Shown here piece after piece: positions 1 to 6,181 of a stretch of 9,421 bases of DNA (position 1 is the first letter of the stretch; each line of letters starts with the position of its first letter). Position numbers and translations under genes: made by a program. The stretch is from HLUCCA09 sp039189975 (GTDB taxonomy: Bacteria; Pseudomonadota; Alphaproteobacteria; Rhodobacterales; Rhodobacteraceae), in the NCBI GenBank assembly GCA_039189975.1, contig JBCCYI010000184.1, positions 1-9,421 on the forward strand. Reading direction: 5' to 3'. The notes beneath the pieces were generated by a model. That model saw nothing but the letters and a program-made list of their open reading frames with translations. It had not been told where the DNA came from and searched no databases.

Positions 1-1640
1 ACATGGGGCAGATCCTCATCCGGTCGTCGTTTTCCTCCAACATCAAGGAACGGCGTGATTGCTCGACCGCGCTCTTCGACGCGCGTGGGCGTCTGGTCGC
101 GCAAGCCGATCACATCCCAATCCACCTTGGCGCCATGATCGGTGCAGTCGAAGCCATCCTTCAGCGCTACAAGCCCTCCGACATCACGCCGGGCGACGCC
201 TTCATCGCCAACGATCCCTATCTCGCCGGCGGCAGCCACCTGCCGGACATCTCGATCATCACGCCTATCTTCCACGATGGCGCCATCCGCTTCTTCGCTG
301 GCAATATCGCCCACCACGCGGATGTGGGCGGCAAGACGCCGGGCTCGACCTCGGGCACCTCGCGCTCGATCTTTGAGGAGGGCATTCGCCTCCCGGTCAC
401 CCGCATCGCCCGCGCCGGTGCCATCGACGAGGACTTTTTGGAGGTGATCGCCGTCAACACGCGCGATCCGGAGGAGCGGCGGCTCGATCTGCGCACGCAG
501 GTGGGCACCAACGTGCGTGCCGGTGAGATGCTCACGGCGCTGGTTGACCGGATGGGCTGGGAGACTGTGGCGCAAGCCATTGAGGACATACTCACCTACA
601 CCGCCCGGCGCTTATCGCAACGGGTGGGAGCGCTTGCCGACGGTGTTTACCGGTTCGAGCGCGCGATGGATGACGACGGGTTTCCCGGCGATCCGGTGCC
701 CATCGTCTGCACCGCCACAGTCGCAGGCGAGACCTTGTCTTTGGACTTTGCTGGCTCTGGGCCAGAGGCGCGCGGCGCAATCAATTTGCCAGACAGTGCG
801 CTCAAGGCCTCGGTTTACTACTGCGTCAAGGCGGTGCTCGACCCGGGGCTGATGCCCAACCAGGGCTCCATCGATCCCATCCGGATCACGGCGCCGGACG
901 GGAGCATCGTCAAACCGGCGCCACCGGCCGCGGTGGCCGGCCGTGCGGTGACGTCGAACCGGCTTTGCGGGGCGGTCTTCGGCGCGCTCTACCAGGCGCT
1001 GCCGCCGGAGGCCGCCATGGCGTCGTGCAACGACAGCACGTCGGCGATCTCGGTCTCCGGCTGGCACCCCCGCCGGCAGACCACATACGTCTATCCGGAG
1101 AGCATGGGGGGCGGCGCTGGCGCATTTGCCGATCGTGACGGAATGGACGCCGTGCACGTTCACACTGTTAACTCCACCAACCTGCCGGCGGAGGCGCTGG
1201 AGCTCGAATACCCCTTGATGCTGGAAGAATACGCGCTGGTGCCTGATTCTGCCGGTGCGGGCACGTTCCGCGGTGGGCTTGGCATGGCGCGGCAGGTGCG
1301 CATTCTCGCCGACAACACGACCCTTTCGGTGCGGTCCGACGCGCATGTGGTGCCCGCCCCGGGGATTTTTGGGGGCAGGCCGTCCGGCGTCACCAGGATC
1401 GTTCGCAACCCGGGCACGGAGAACGAGGAAGTGTTGCACTCCAAGGCCTCGGGCCTTGTCCTCTCGGCCGGCGAGGTGGTGCGTGTCGAAACCCTTGGCG
1501 GGGGAGGATACGGCGAGCCGGCCGGGCGCGATCCGGCGCACCTCGCGCGGGATCTTGCCGAAGGCAAAGTGTCGCGCGCCGCCGCCGAACGCGACTACGG
1601 CCCCGAACGCGTCTCACAGCTAGACCAACTTCAGGGCTAG
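1..1640 (+). CDS. hyuB: Hydantoinase B / 5-oxoprolinase family protein, 5' end cut by window edge
   Basis: This is the C-terminal bulk (about 545 residues) of a HyuB-type subunit. The family, paired with HyuA, forms ATP-dependent cytoplasmic amidohydrolases that open hydantoins, 5-oxoproline, caprolactam and related cyclic amides. What I see: SSNIKERRDCSTALFDARG near the start, then FIANDPYLAGGSHLPDI (about residues 67-83), the GNIAHHADVGGKTPG block (about 100-114), an RAGEML segment (about 172-177), a MGGGAGAFADRDG block (about 369-381), FRGGLGM (about 424-430) and a Gly-rich LGGGGYG near the C-terminus. The ATG at position 3 is probably internal, because family members have roughly 20-30 residues before this region; the true start, and probably hyuA, lie to the left. 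The stop is TAG at 1638-1640. The C-terminus looks intact. The substrate is unknown, so the symbol marks the family only. Confidence in the family is very high. Confidence 0.95.
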   Translation, partial: MGQILIRSSFSSNIKERRDCSTALFDARGRLVAQADHIPIHLGAMIGAVEAILQRYKPSDITPGDAFIANDPYLAGGSHLPDISIITPIFHDGAIRFFAGNIAHHADVGGKTPGSTSGTSRSIFEEGIRLPVTRIARAGAIDEDFLEVIAVNTRDPEERRLDLRTQVGTNVRAGEMLTALVDRMGWETVAQAIEDILTYTARRLSQRVGALADGVYRFERAMDDDGFPGDPVPIVCTATVAGETLSLDFAGSGPEARGAINLPDSALKASVYYCVKAVLDPGLMPNQGSIDPIRITAPDGSIVKPAPPAAVAGRAVTSNRLCGAVFGALYQALPPEAAMASCNDSTSAISVSGWHPRRQTTYVYPESMGGGAGAFADRDGMDAVHVHTVNSTNLPAEALELEYPLMLEEYALVPDSAGAGTFRGGLGMARQVRILADNTTLSVRSDAHVVPAPGIFGGRPSGVTRIVRNPGTENEEVLHSKASGLVLSAGEVVRVETLGGGGYGEPAGRDPAHLARDLAEGKVSRAAAERDYGPERVSQLDQLQG

Positions 1641-1656
1641 TCGCTGCGCAAGGAAT

Positions 1657-1667
1657 TTGTAATACGA
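1657..1667. promoter_or_regulatory. Predicted GntR/FadR-type operator
   Basis: TTGTAATACGA matches every specified base of the published FadR-subfamily GntR operator consensus t.GTa.tAC.A. It is a near-perfect inverted repeat around the central A at 1662 (TTGTA facing TACGA, four of five pairs). It lies 17 bases after the hyuB stop and 82 bases before the preferred GntR start, in the only gap upstream of that regulator. Inference: it is the autoregulatory site of the downstream GntR protein. I did not recognise a convincing -35/-10 pair nearby. An 11-base degenerate match could arise by chance, but the location makes that less likely. Confidence 0.55.
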
Positions 1668-1739
1668 CCAGACAATAGACAAAGAAGCGGTGAGTGATTG
1701 CCGCGATTTCCGTTGGTTTTGTTAGCGATTGCGTAAGAT

Positions 1740-1744
1740 GGAGG
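1740..1744 (+). promoter_or_regulatory. Shine-Dalgarno site deciding the GntR start
   Basis: GGAGG lies 5 bases before the GTG at 1750. The competing starts, TTG at 1729 and ATG at 1738, have no comparable purine-rich site, and the ATG at 1738 overlaps this GGAGG. This favours GTG 1750. Confidence 0.6.
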
Positions 1745-1749
1745 CACGC

Positions 1750-2460
1750 GTGGCACAAAGTTCGACACTGAACGCCCCCGTCGGACCAGCGCCCTGGCCT
1801 AAGCAGCCCAAGCGTCAGTCCCTCGCCGAATCGATCGCAGATTCGGTAGCCGAGGCCATCTCGACGCGGCACTTAAAGCCGGGCGAGCGTATCGTGGAAT
1901 TGACGCTGGCCGATCAGATGGGCGTCAGCCGCGTGCCTGTGCGTGAAGCGCTAAAAGTGCTCCATGCGCAGGGCATCATCACCAGTGGGGGACATCGAGG
2001 ATACCGCGTCGCCGCGTTCGACGACCAAACCGTCCGAAATGTCGTCGAGCTTCGTCTGATGCTAGAATCCATTTTGCTGCGGGACGCGATCCACAACTGG
2101 CGGAAGGGTAGGGGCGACCTTGCAGGCCTCCACGAAGCCTTGGAGGCGATGCGCGTCGCGGCGAAGATCGACAACCGGGTTGATTCGCTCGCGGCTGATC
2201 TCGACTTTCACCGCGCCATCTGCGCCGCGGCCGGTAACGACGTTGCGGCAACGCTTTGGCAGGCGATTGCCCGGCATGTGCTGATCATCTTCAACCGCTC
2301 CGAATACCGGGACGAGAACCTCACGACGATTGTTCGCCAGCACGAGGCATTTCTCGAGTTCATCCAGTCGGCGATTGAAAAGCCCATCAGCGACAAGGCG
2401 ATCGAGCGCGGACTGCACGACCATCTGCTTCAGGTTTCGCGCGCCAAAAAGGCGAGATAG
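1750..2460 (+). CDS. GntR family transcriptional regulator, FadR/FCD subfamily
   Basis: This is a 236-residue DNA-binding repressor or activator of the usual length for the FCD group. The winged helix-turn-helix spans about residues 24-88, with LKPGERIVE, the recognition region MGVSRVPVREALKVL (57-71) and the wing GGHRGYRVA. The all-helical FCD effector domain spans about 95-228; D150, H154 (DLDFHRAIC), H198 (RQHEAF) and H225 (GLHDHL) sit where the subfamily places metal or ligand contacts. The start chosen is GTG 1750, because of the GGAGG just before it; ATG 1738 or TTG 1729 would add 4 or 7 residues and change nothing in the domains. FCD regulators usually sense small organic acids or amino-acid-like metabolites of the pathway they control. 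Its position between hyuB and the convergent operon suggests it regulates this locus. Its own operator probably lies at 1657-1667. The effector is unknown. Confidence 0.93.
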   Translation: MAQSSTLNAPVGPAPWPKQPKRQSLAESIADSVAEAISTRHLKPGERIVELTLADQMGVSRVPVREALKVLHAQGIITSGGHRGYRVAAFDDQTVRNVVELRLMLESILLRDAIHNWRKGRGDLAGLHEALEAMRVAAKIDNRVDSLAADLDFHRAICAAAGNDVAATLWQAIARHVLIIFNRSEYRDENLTTIVRQHEAFLEFIQSAIEKPISDKAIERGLHDHLLQVSRAKKAR

Positions 2461-2465
2461 GCGGC

Positions 2466-2490
2466 GCACGTTTCGGACGGTCCGGAGTGC
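2466..2490. terminator. Candidate bidirectional hairpin between convergent genes
   Basis: TTCGGA (2472-2477) and TCCGGA (2481-2486) can pair around a CGG loop, with one G-T wobble. GCAC (2466-2469) and GTGC (2487-2490) extend the stem after a two-base bulge. It fills most of the 33-base gap between the GntR stop and the stop of the convergent PuuE-like gene, where a shared terminator would be expected. No run of T follows on either strand, so it is not a textbook intrinsic terminator. Confidence 0.4.
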
Positions 2491-2493
2491 ACC

Positions 2494-3459
2494 TCAGGAA
2501 GGCGCGTGACGGTCCACCCAGTGTCGCGCGATGTCTTCCCGGCGGCAAACCCAGACATCGGAATGCTTGGCAACATGGTCGAGGAACCGCGCCATCGCGG
2601 CGATGCGGCTCGGGTGCCCCAAGATGCGAGGATGCATGCCCACGGACATCATCCGCGGTCTGTCGGCGCCTTCGGCATAGAGCACATCGAAGGCATCTCG
2701 CAGCATGGCGGTGAACGCGCTTGAGTCCAGCATCGCGCCGGCCAAGATCTTCGCGTCGTTGTTGACCATGGTGTAGGGCACGACGAGGTGCGGGCGGCCA
2801 GAGACCTGCACCCAATAGGGCAGGTCGTCGGCGTAACTATCACTGTCGTACAAGAACCCGCCCTCCTCGGCGATGAGGGTTCTTGTGTTCACGCTTGGCG
2901 AATAGCGACAGTACCAGCCGACGGGTCGCGTCCCGACAGTGCGTTGGAGCGATGCTACCGCGGCGCGGATGGCCGCGCGTTCCTCCTGCGCACTCATCAG
3001 GTAGTGCTCTTCCCACCGGTTACCGTGGCAACACATGTCCCAGCCGGATTCGCGAACGAGCCGTGCCGCTTCGGCGTTGCGTTCCAGCGACTGGGCACAC
3101 ACAAACGCCGTCACCGGCAGCCCGTGCGCGGCAAAGAGCCGGGCGATGCGCCATAGGCCGGCGCGGCTCCCATACTCGTACATGCTTTCGGCCGCGAGAT
3201 CCCGGTCGCCCTCCGGCACGCGCGGCGCGCCCACCTCCGTCAGTGCCTTCTCGGACCGTCCATCACCGTCAGCCACCGCATACTCAGCGCCTTCTTCGAT
3301 GTTGAGGACGAAGTTGAGCGCTAAGCGCGCACCTCCCGGCCAATCTGCATGGGGCGGTGTTGGGCCATAGCCGATAAAGTCGCGCTGAAGATGCGCCGGC
3401 ATCGACATGCCGGGCATTGAAGAGTCGTCAATGCCGCCGGCTGCGGCCGAGTCGCTCAC
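2494..3459 (-). CDS. PuuE-like polysaccharide-deacetylase-fold amidase (allantoinase-like)
   Basis: This is a 321-residue protein of the NodB/polysaccharide deacetylase fold, closest in motif content to the PuuE (allantoinase/urate catabolism) group, which hydrolyses cyclic ureides in the cytoplasm rather than sugar polymers. Motifs: RDFIGYGPTPPHADWPGGAR (26-45), LNIEEGAE (52-59, where sugar deacetylases have the Asp-Asp pair), ESMYEYGSRAG (91-101), CCHGNRWEEH (143-152), RPVGWYCRYSP, FLYDSDSYADDLPYW, HLVVPYT, SVGMHPRILGHP and VWVCRREDIARHW near the C-terminus. There is no signal peptide. The start is GTG 3459, whose GTGA overlaps the stop of the upstream AstE-like gene and which has GGAGGGG 8 bases before it. 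ATG 3417 would give a shorter protein beginning just before the conserved domain. No uricase or allantoicase gene is in the window, so the substrate may be another cyclic or linear amide. It is the last gene of the minus-strand operon seen here. Confidence 0.88.
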   Translation of the reverse strand: MSDSAAAGGIDDSSMPGMSMPAHLQRDFIGYGPTPPHADWPGGARLALNFVLNIEEGAEYAVADGDGRSEKALTEVGAPRVPEGDRDLAAESMYEYGSRAGLWRIARLFAAHGLPVTAFVCAQSLERNAEAARLVRESGWDMCCHGNRWEEHYLMSAQEERAAIRAAVASLQRTVGTRPVGWYCRYSPSVNTRTLIAEEGGFLYDSDSYADDLPYWVQVSGRPHLVVPYTMVNNDAKILAGAMLDSSAFTAMLRDAFDVLYAEGADRPRMMSVGMHPRILGHPSRIAAMARFLDHVAKHSDVWVCRREDIARHWVDRHAPS

Positions 3460-4454
3460 AAGCGCGGCCCCTCCACGCAGTTGAAGAAGCAGCACCAGTC
3501 GCCGGTGTTGACGTTGGGCAGCGCGCGCAAGCCGAAGATCATGCCGTCCGCCGGGGCGGTCAGCGTCGCCTGTTCCTCACCCCAGATGTCGACGATGCGC
3601 GCAATGGGATCGCCGGCCTTCATTGGGGTCAGGAACTTCACGCCGGGTTCGGGAATGTAGATCCCGGATGCCGGTGCGAGGAGCGCCTTCTGCGCGCCCT
3701 TGGTGCGGTTGGGCTCGTAGCGTGCCTCGCCGGGGATCATCTTGTAGTGGCGCAGCACGTTCAAAACTGCGTCCGCAAGATCGCGGCCGACCTGTGCAAA
3801 AAGGTGCGGCGAAGTGTGTGAGCGCCCGCCCAGCTCGACCGTGATGCCGACCTTTCCGACCTCCTTCATCAACGCCATTGGGCTGCCCTTGGGGTTGAAG
3901 TTCGACATCATGCAGCCCCAGCCCGGCCCCATGGCCGTGCCGAGTTCGACCGCCTCGGGACGCTCGTCAATGAACATCGCCTTGTCGAGAAAGGAATGCT
4001 CGCCGCCGGAATGGATCGAGATTTCAAGGTCTGCCACCTCACGCAAAATGGTGGCATGAGCCCACGCCACCCGCTCGGTGAGATAACCATCGGGGCGCCC
4101 GGGGTAGATCCGGTTCATATCATGGCTGAAGGTGTCGCCGGGATTGCCCCGCCGCGCCGCCTCGAACGCGAAGATGTTGAGAACGGGCACGAGGACAAGT
4201 GTGCCGGAGAGTGCCTCCGGGGAGACTTCCCGCAAAAGGTGTTGGCAGCACAGCGGGCCTTCCGGCTCGTCGCCGTGGATCGCGCCGTTCACCCACAGCA
4301 CCGGGCCGCCGTGCACACCGTTGATGACGGCGACGGGGATTTCTACGGGCGTCCCCGCCGCCAGCGTGGTCACCTTGATGGCGCCGCGCACAACAGTCCC
4401 TGGCGTGGCTTTTGCTGTGCCGACTTCAACGATCTTCGGCGCCGTCTCCGACAT
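3456..4454 (-). CDS. Succinylglutamate desuccinylase/aspartoacylase-family zinc deacylase
   Basis: This is a 332-residue cytoplasmic M14-like zinc hydrolase of the AstE/AspA superfamily, which removes an acyl group from N-acyl amino acids and related amides. Zinc ligands are visible as H60 and E63 in NGAIHGDEPEG and H148 in EISIHSGG; E207 in GITVELGG fits the catalytic Glu. DMNRIYPG (112-119) is the substrate-binding Asn-Arg block. The C-terminal part (about 245-332), with LLAPASGIYIPEP and ATLTAPADGMIFGL, resembles the barrel or lipoyl-like cap of the family. The start is ATG 4454, with AAGGA about 10 bases upstream. The stop overlaps the PuuE-like start by four bases. None of the other arginine-succinyltransferase (ast) genes is present, so true AstE function is unlikely; a deacylase in the style of DoeB (ectoine degradation), acting on an N-acylated intermediate, fits better. 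The exact substrate is unknown. Confidence 0.9.
   Translation of the reverse strand: MSETAPKIVEVGTAKATPGTVVRGAIKVTTLAAGTPVEIPVAVINGVHGGPVLWVNGAIHGDEPEGPLCCQHLLREVSPEALSGTLVLVPVLNIFAFEAARRGNPGDTFSHDMNRIYPGRPDGYLTERVAWAHATILREVADLEISIHSGGEHSFLDKAMFIDERPEAVELGTAMGPGWGCMMSNFNPKGSPMALMKEVGKVGITVELGGRSHTSPHLFAQVGRDLADAVLNVLRHYKMIPGEARYEPNRTKGAQKALLAPASGIYIPEPGVKFLTPMKAGDPIARIVDIWGEEQATLTAPADGMIFGLRALPNVNTGDWCCFFNCVEGPRL
3468..3474 (-). promoter_or_regulatory. Shine-Dalgarno site of the PuuE-like gene
   Basis: On the minus strand GGAGGGG lies inside the end of the AstE-like gene, 8 bases before GTG 3459. With the GTGA overlap it supports GTG 3459 as the start and translational coupling to the upstream gene, rather than the in-frame ATG at 3495 or 3417. 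Confidence 0.6.
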
Positions 4455-4513
4455 GGCTCGCTTTTCCTTGCATGTTCGCCTTACGCCGGCGGCGTCAGGC
4501 TATTGGGGCGGAA

Positions 4514-4537
4514 GGGGCCGGCGGTAAGGCCGGCCCC
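4514..4537 (-). terminator. Intra-operon GC-rich hairpin after the binding-protein gene
   Basis: GGGGCCGG (4514-4521) and CCGGCCCC (4530-4537) form a perfect 8-base-pair stem with an 8-base loop. It begins 8 bases after the stop of the solute-binding-protein gene and about 60 bases before the AstE-like start. No T-run follows in the direction of transcription, so full termination is doubtful. Binding-protein genes are often followed by such stems, which protect the upstream message from 3' decay or reduce read-through, giving more binding protein than the genes after it. That role is inferred here. Confidence 0.5.
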
Positions 4538-4544
4538 CAACTTA

Positions 4545-6128
4545 TCAGTCCGCGGGGCGGATGTCGTAGAACCGCACCTGCCAGCGGCCCGGCGCAAACC
4601 GCACGCCGGTAATGTCCGCGTCATAGGCGATCATTTGCGTCTGATCATGGATCGCCCAGAATAACGCCCGGTCCATGATCCATTTCTGAACCTCGGCATA
4701 TTGGGCTTCCTGCTCATCGGCGCTCGCGGCCGAGGTCGCGTCGGCCAGCATCTGGTCTAGTTCTTCTGAAGCCACATGCATCCAGTTGAACTTGAAGACG
4801 CCCGGACTTGGAATGTTCGACGAGTGGAACGGGATCGACAGAACGGCTGGGCTGTTGGAGACCCAGCGGATTGCGCCCATGCCGTAATCGTTGTTCATGA
4901 TGAGCTCGTCCTGACGCGCTTTGGTGACATTCTCGACGTCCAGAATGATACCGTTGTCCCGCAGAGCGGCTTGGAGCGCCACGCCGGTGTCGGGCTCCAG
5001 CATCGACAGGTAGTGGATCGACAGATCCTTGCCGTCCTTTTCCCAGATCCCGTCATCGCCCTTGGTCCAGCCGGCGTCGGTCAGAAGTTTGACGGCCCCT
5101 TCCGGATCGTAGGCATAATAGTCTTCAGCACCCGCCCAGTAGGACGGTGTCGCCGACGACAAGACTCCATAGGCCGGCTCGCTGAGACCCCAGAAAAGGT
5201 TCTCTGTGAGCGCGGCGCGGTCGACGGATTTGATCACCGCTTGCCGCACGGCGAGTTCGTCGAGCGGCCATTGCGAGGTGTTGAACATCATCGAATAGGG
5301 CAGGCCCGAGACGGTACCGGCGATGGTCTCGAACTCGTCGCTTTCGCCGAGCCGGCGCAGATCCAGCGGCGGCGTCAGGTCGACCATGGTCACCTCGCCC
5401 GCCTCGAGCGCCGCCACGCGGGTGGCAGCATTTTGGATGAAGCGGTAGATGACCTTTTCTACTTGGCTCGGACCTTCGTTGTCATAGAATTCAGGCGCCC
5501 AGTTGTAGTCGTCGAAGCGCTCCATCTCGATCTGTTCGCCCTTTTTCCACTCGACGAACTTGAAGGGTCCTGTTCCCACAGGCGCCTGGGCGAAATCCGT
5601 GTTCCCCATGTTTTGGACCGCGGTGGGGCTCACCGGCGCGAGGTAGACTTCTGAGAGCGCCTGCTCGATCGGCGGGTAGGGGCGCGAGAAGTGAACGACC
5701 AGTTCGGTGTCGCTTATCACCTCGGTGCGGTCATAGGGGCCGAGATAGTCGACGGCACCCTGGGAGCCGGTCGCCGGATCGGCGATGGTGTCGAAGGTGA
5801 ATTTTACCGCCTCGGCGTTGAACGGCGTCCCATCATGGAACGTCACGTCGTCGCGCAATGTCATCTTGATCGACTTGAAGTCGTCGGCGATCTCCCACTC
5901 GGTGGCAAGCCCGGGATAGAGTTTGCCGTCGCCGTCGGCGGCGATCAGCGTGTCGAACATCTGGATGATGGCCTGGATCTCGTGGCGCGACTGGGTGATC
6001 CGCGGATCAAGCAGCGCGGCGGACGACCGGTCCTCGGCCCAGATCACGGTGAGCCCATCGTCCTGCGCAAACGCGACCGGCGTACTGAGCGCCAGGGCGA
6101 TGGCAGTGGAGAGTAAAAGCCGCTTCAT
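4545..6128 (-). CDS. ABC transporter solute-binding protein, family 5 (peptide/nickel type)
   Basis: This is a 527-residue periplasmic protein that captures a ligand and hands it to an inner-membrane ABC importer of the Dpp/Opp/Gsi type. It starts with a clear signal peptide: MKR, a hydrophobic core LLLSTAIALAL, then a probable cleavage after AFA (residue 21) before QDDG. No lipobox Cys is seen, so it is likely soluble. Family-5 signatures follow: YPGLATEWEIADDFKS, LRDDVTFHDGTPFNAEAVKFTFDTI, VGTGPFKFVEWKKGE, LEAGEVTMVD and LAVRQAVIKSVDR. The start is ATG 6128, with AAAGGA six bases upstream; a longer in-frame start at 6185 would put 19 charged residues before the signal peptide and is rejected. 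The length is normal. No permease or ATPase genes lie in the window; they may be to the right or elsewhere. The gene follows the amidohydrolase by 53 bases. The ligand cannot be deduced; peptides, opines or other amides are all taken by this family. Confidence 0.95.
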   Translation of the reverse strand: MKRLLLSTAIALALSTPVAFAQDDGLTVIWAEDRSSAALLDPRITQSRHEIQAIIQMFDTLIAADGDGKLYPGLATEWEIADDFKSIKMTLRDDVTFHDGTPFNAEAVKFTFDTIADPATGSQGAVDYLGPYDRTEVISDTELVVHFSRPYPPIEQALSEVYLAPVSPTAVQNMGNTDFAQAPVGTGPFKFVEWKKGEQIEMERFDDYNWAPEFYDNEGPSQVEKVIYRFIQNAATRVAALEAGEVTMVDLTPPLDLRRLGESDEFETIAGTVSGLPYSMMFNTSQWPLDELAVRQAVIKSVDRAALTENLFWGLSEPAYGVLSSATPSYWAGAEDYYAYDPEGAVKLLTDAGWTKGDDGIWEKDGKDLSIHYLSMLEPDTGVALQAALRDNGIILDVENVTKARQDELIMNNDYGMGAIRWVSNSPAVLSIPFHSSNIPSPGVFKFNWMHVASEELDQMLADATSAASADEQEAQYAEVQKWIMDRALFWAIHDQTQMIAYDADITGVRFAPGRWQVRFYDIRPAD

Positions 6129-6134
6129 ATGGTG

Positions 6135-6140
6135 TCCTTT
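6135..6140 (-). promoter_or_regulatory. Shine-Dalgarno site of the solute-binding-protein gene
   Basis: On the minus strand AAAGGA ends six bases before ATG 6128, and this ATG puts the signal peptide exactly at the N-terminus. The two observations together fix the start. Confidence 0.65.
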
Positions 6141-6181
6141 CCCTCTTCGTGTGGGTCGTTTCGTTGGTGGTGGCAGAGTAT

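Noticed and set aside
612..1541. 309-codon open frame on the minus strand opposite hyuB
   Set aside because: It lies fully antisense to a gene with unmistakable HyuB motifs, has Arg/His/Pro/Gly-rich composition typical of GC-rich shadow frames, and shows no recognisable domain.
1641..1749. A defined sigma-70 promoter in the hyuB-gntR gap
   Set aside because: Weak -10-like hexamers such as GACAAT occur, but none has a convincing -35 partner at proper spacing, so no promoter is called.
2494..3459. Chitin or peptidoglycan deacetylase function
   Set aside because: The fold is shared, but the motif set (GYGPTPPHADWPG, EEG in place of the Asp-Asp pair, YEYGSRAG) is that of the PuuE group, and there is no signal peptide for export.
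3417..3495. ATG 3495 or ATG 3417 as start of the PuuE-like gene
   Set aside because: ATG 3495 lies inside the AstE-like gene without family-like sequence. ATG 3417 is possible, but GTG 3459 has both a strong GGAGGGG and the GTGA overlap seen at other junctions.
4776..5654. 292-codon open frame on the plus strand
   Set aside because: It is antisense to the solute-binding-protein gene and has no recognisable motif.
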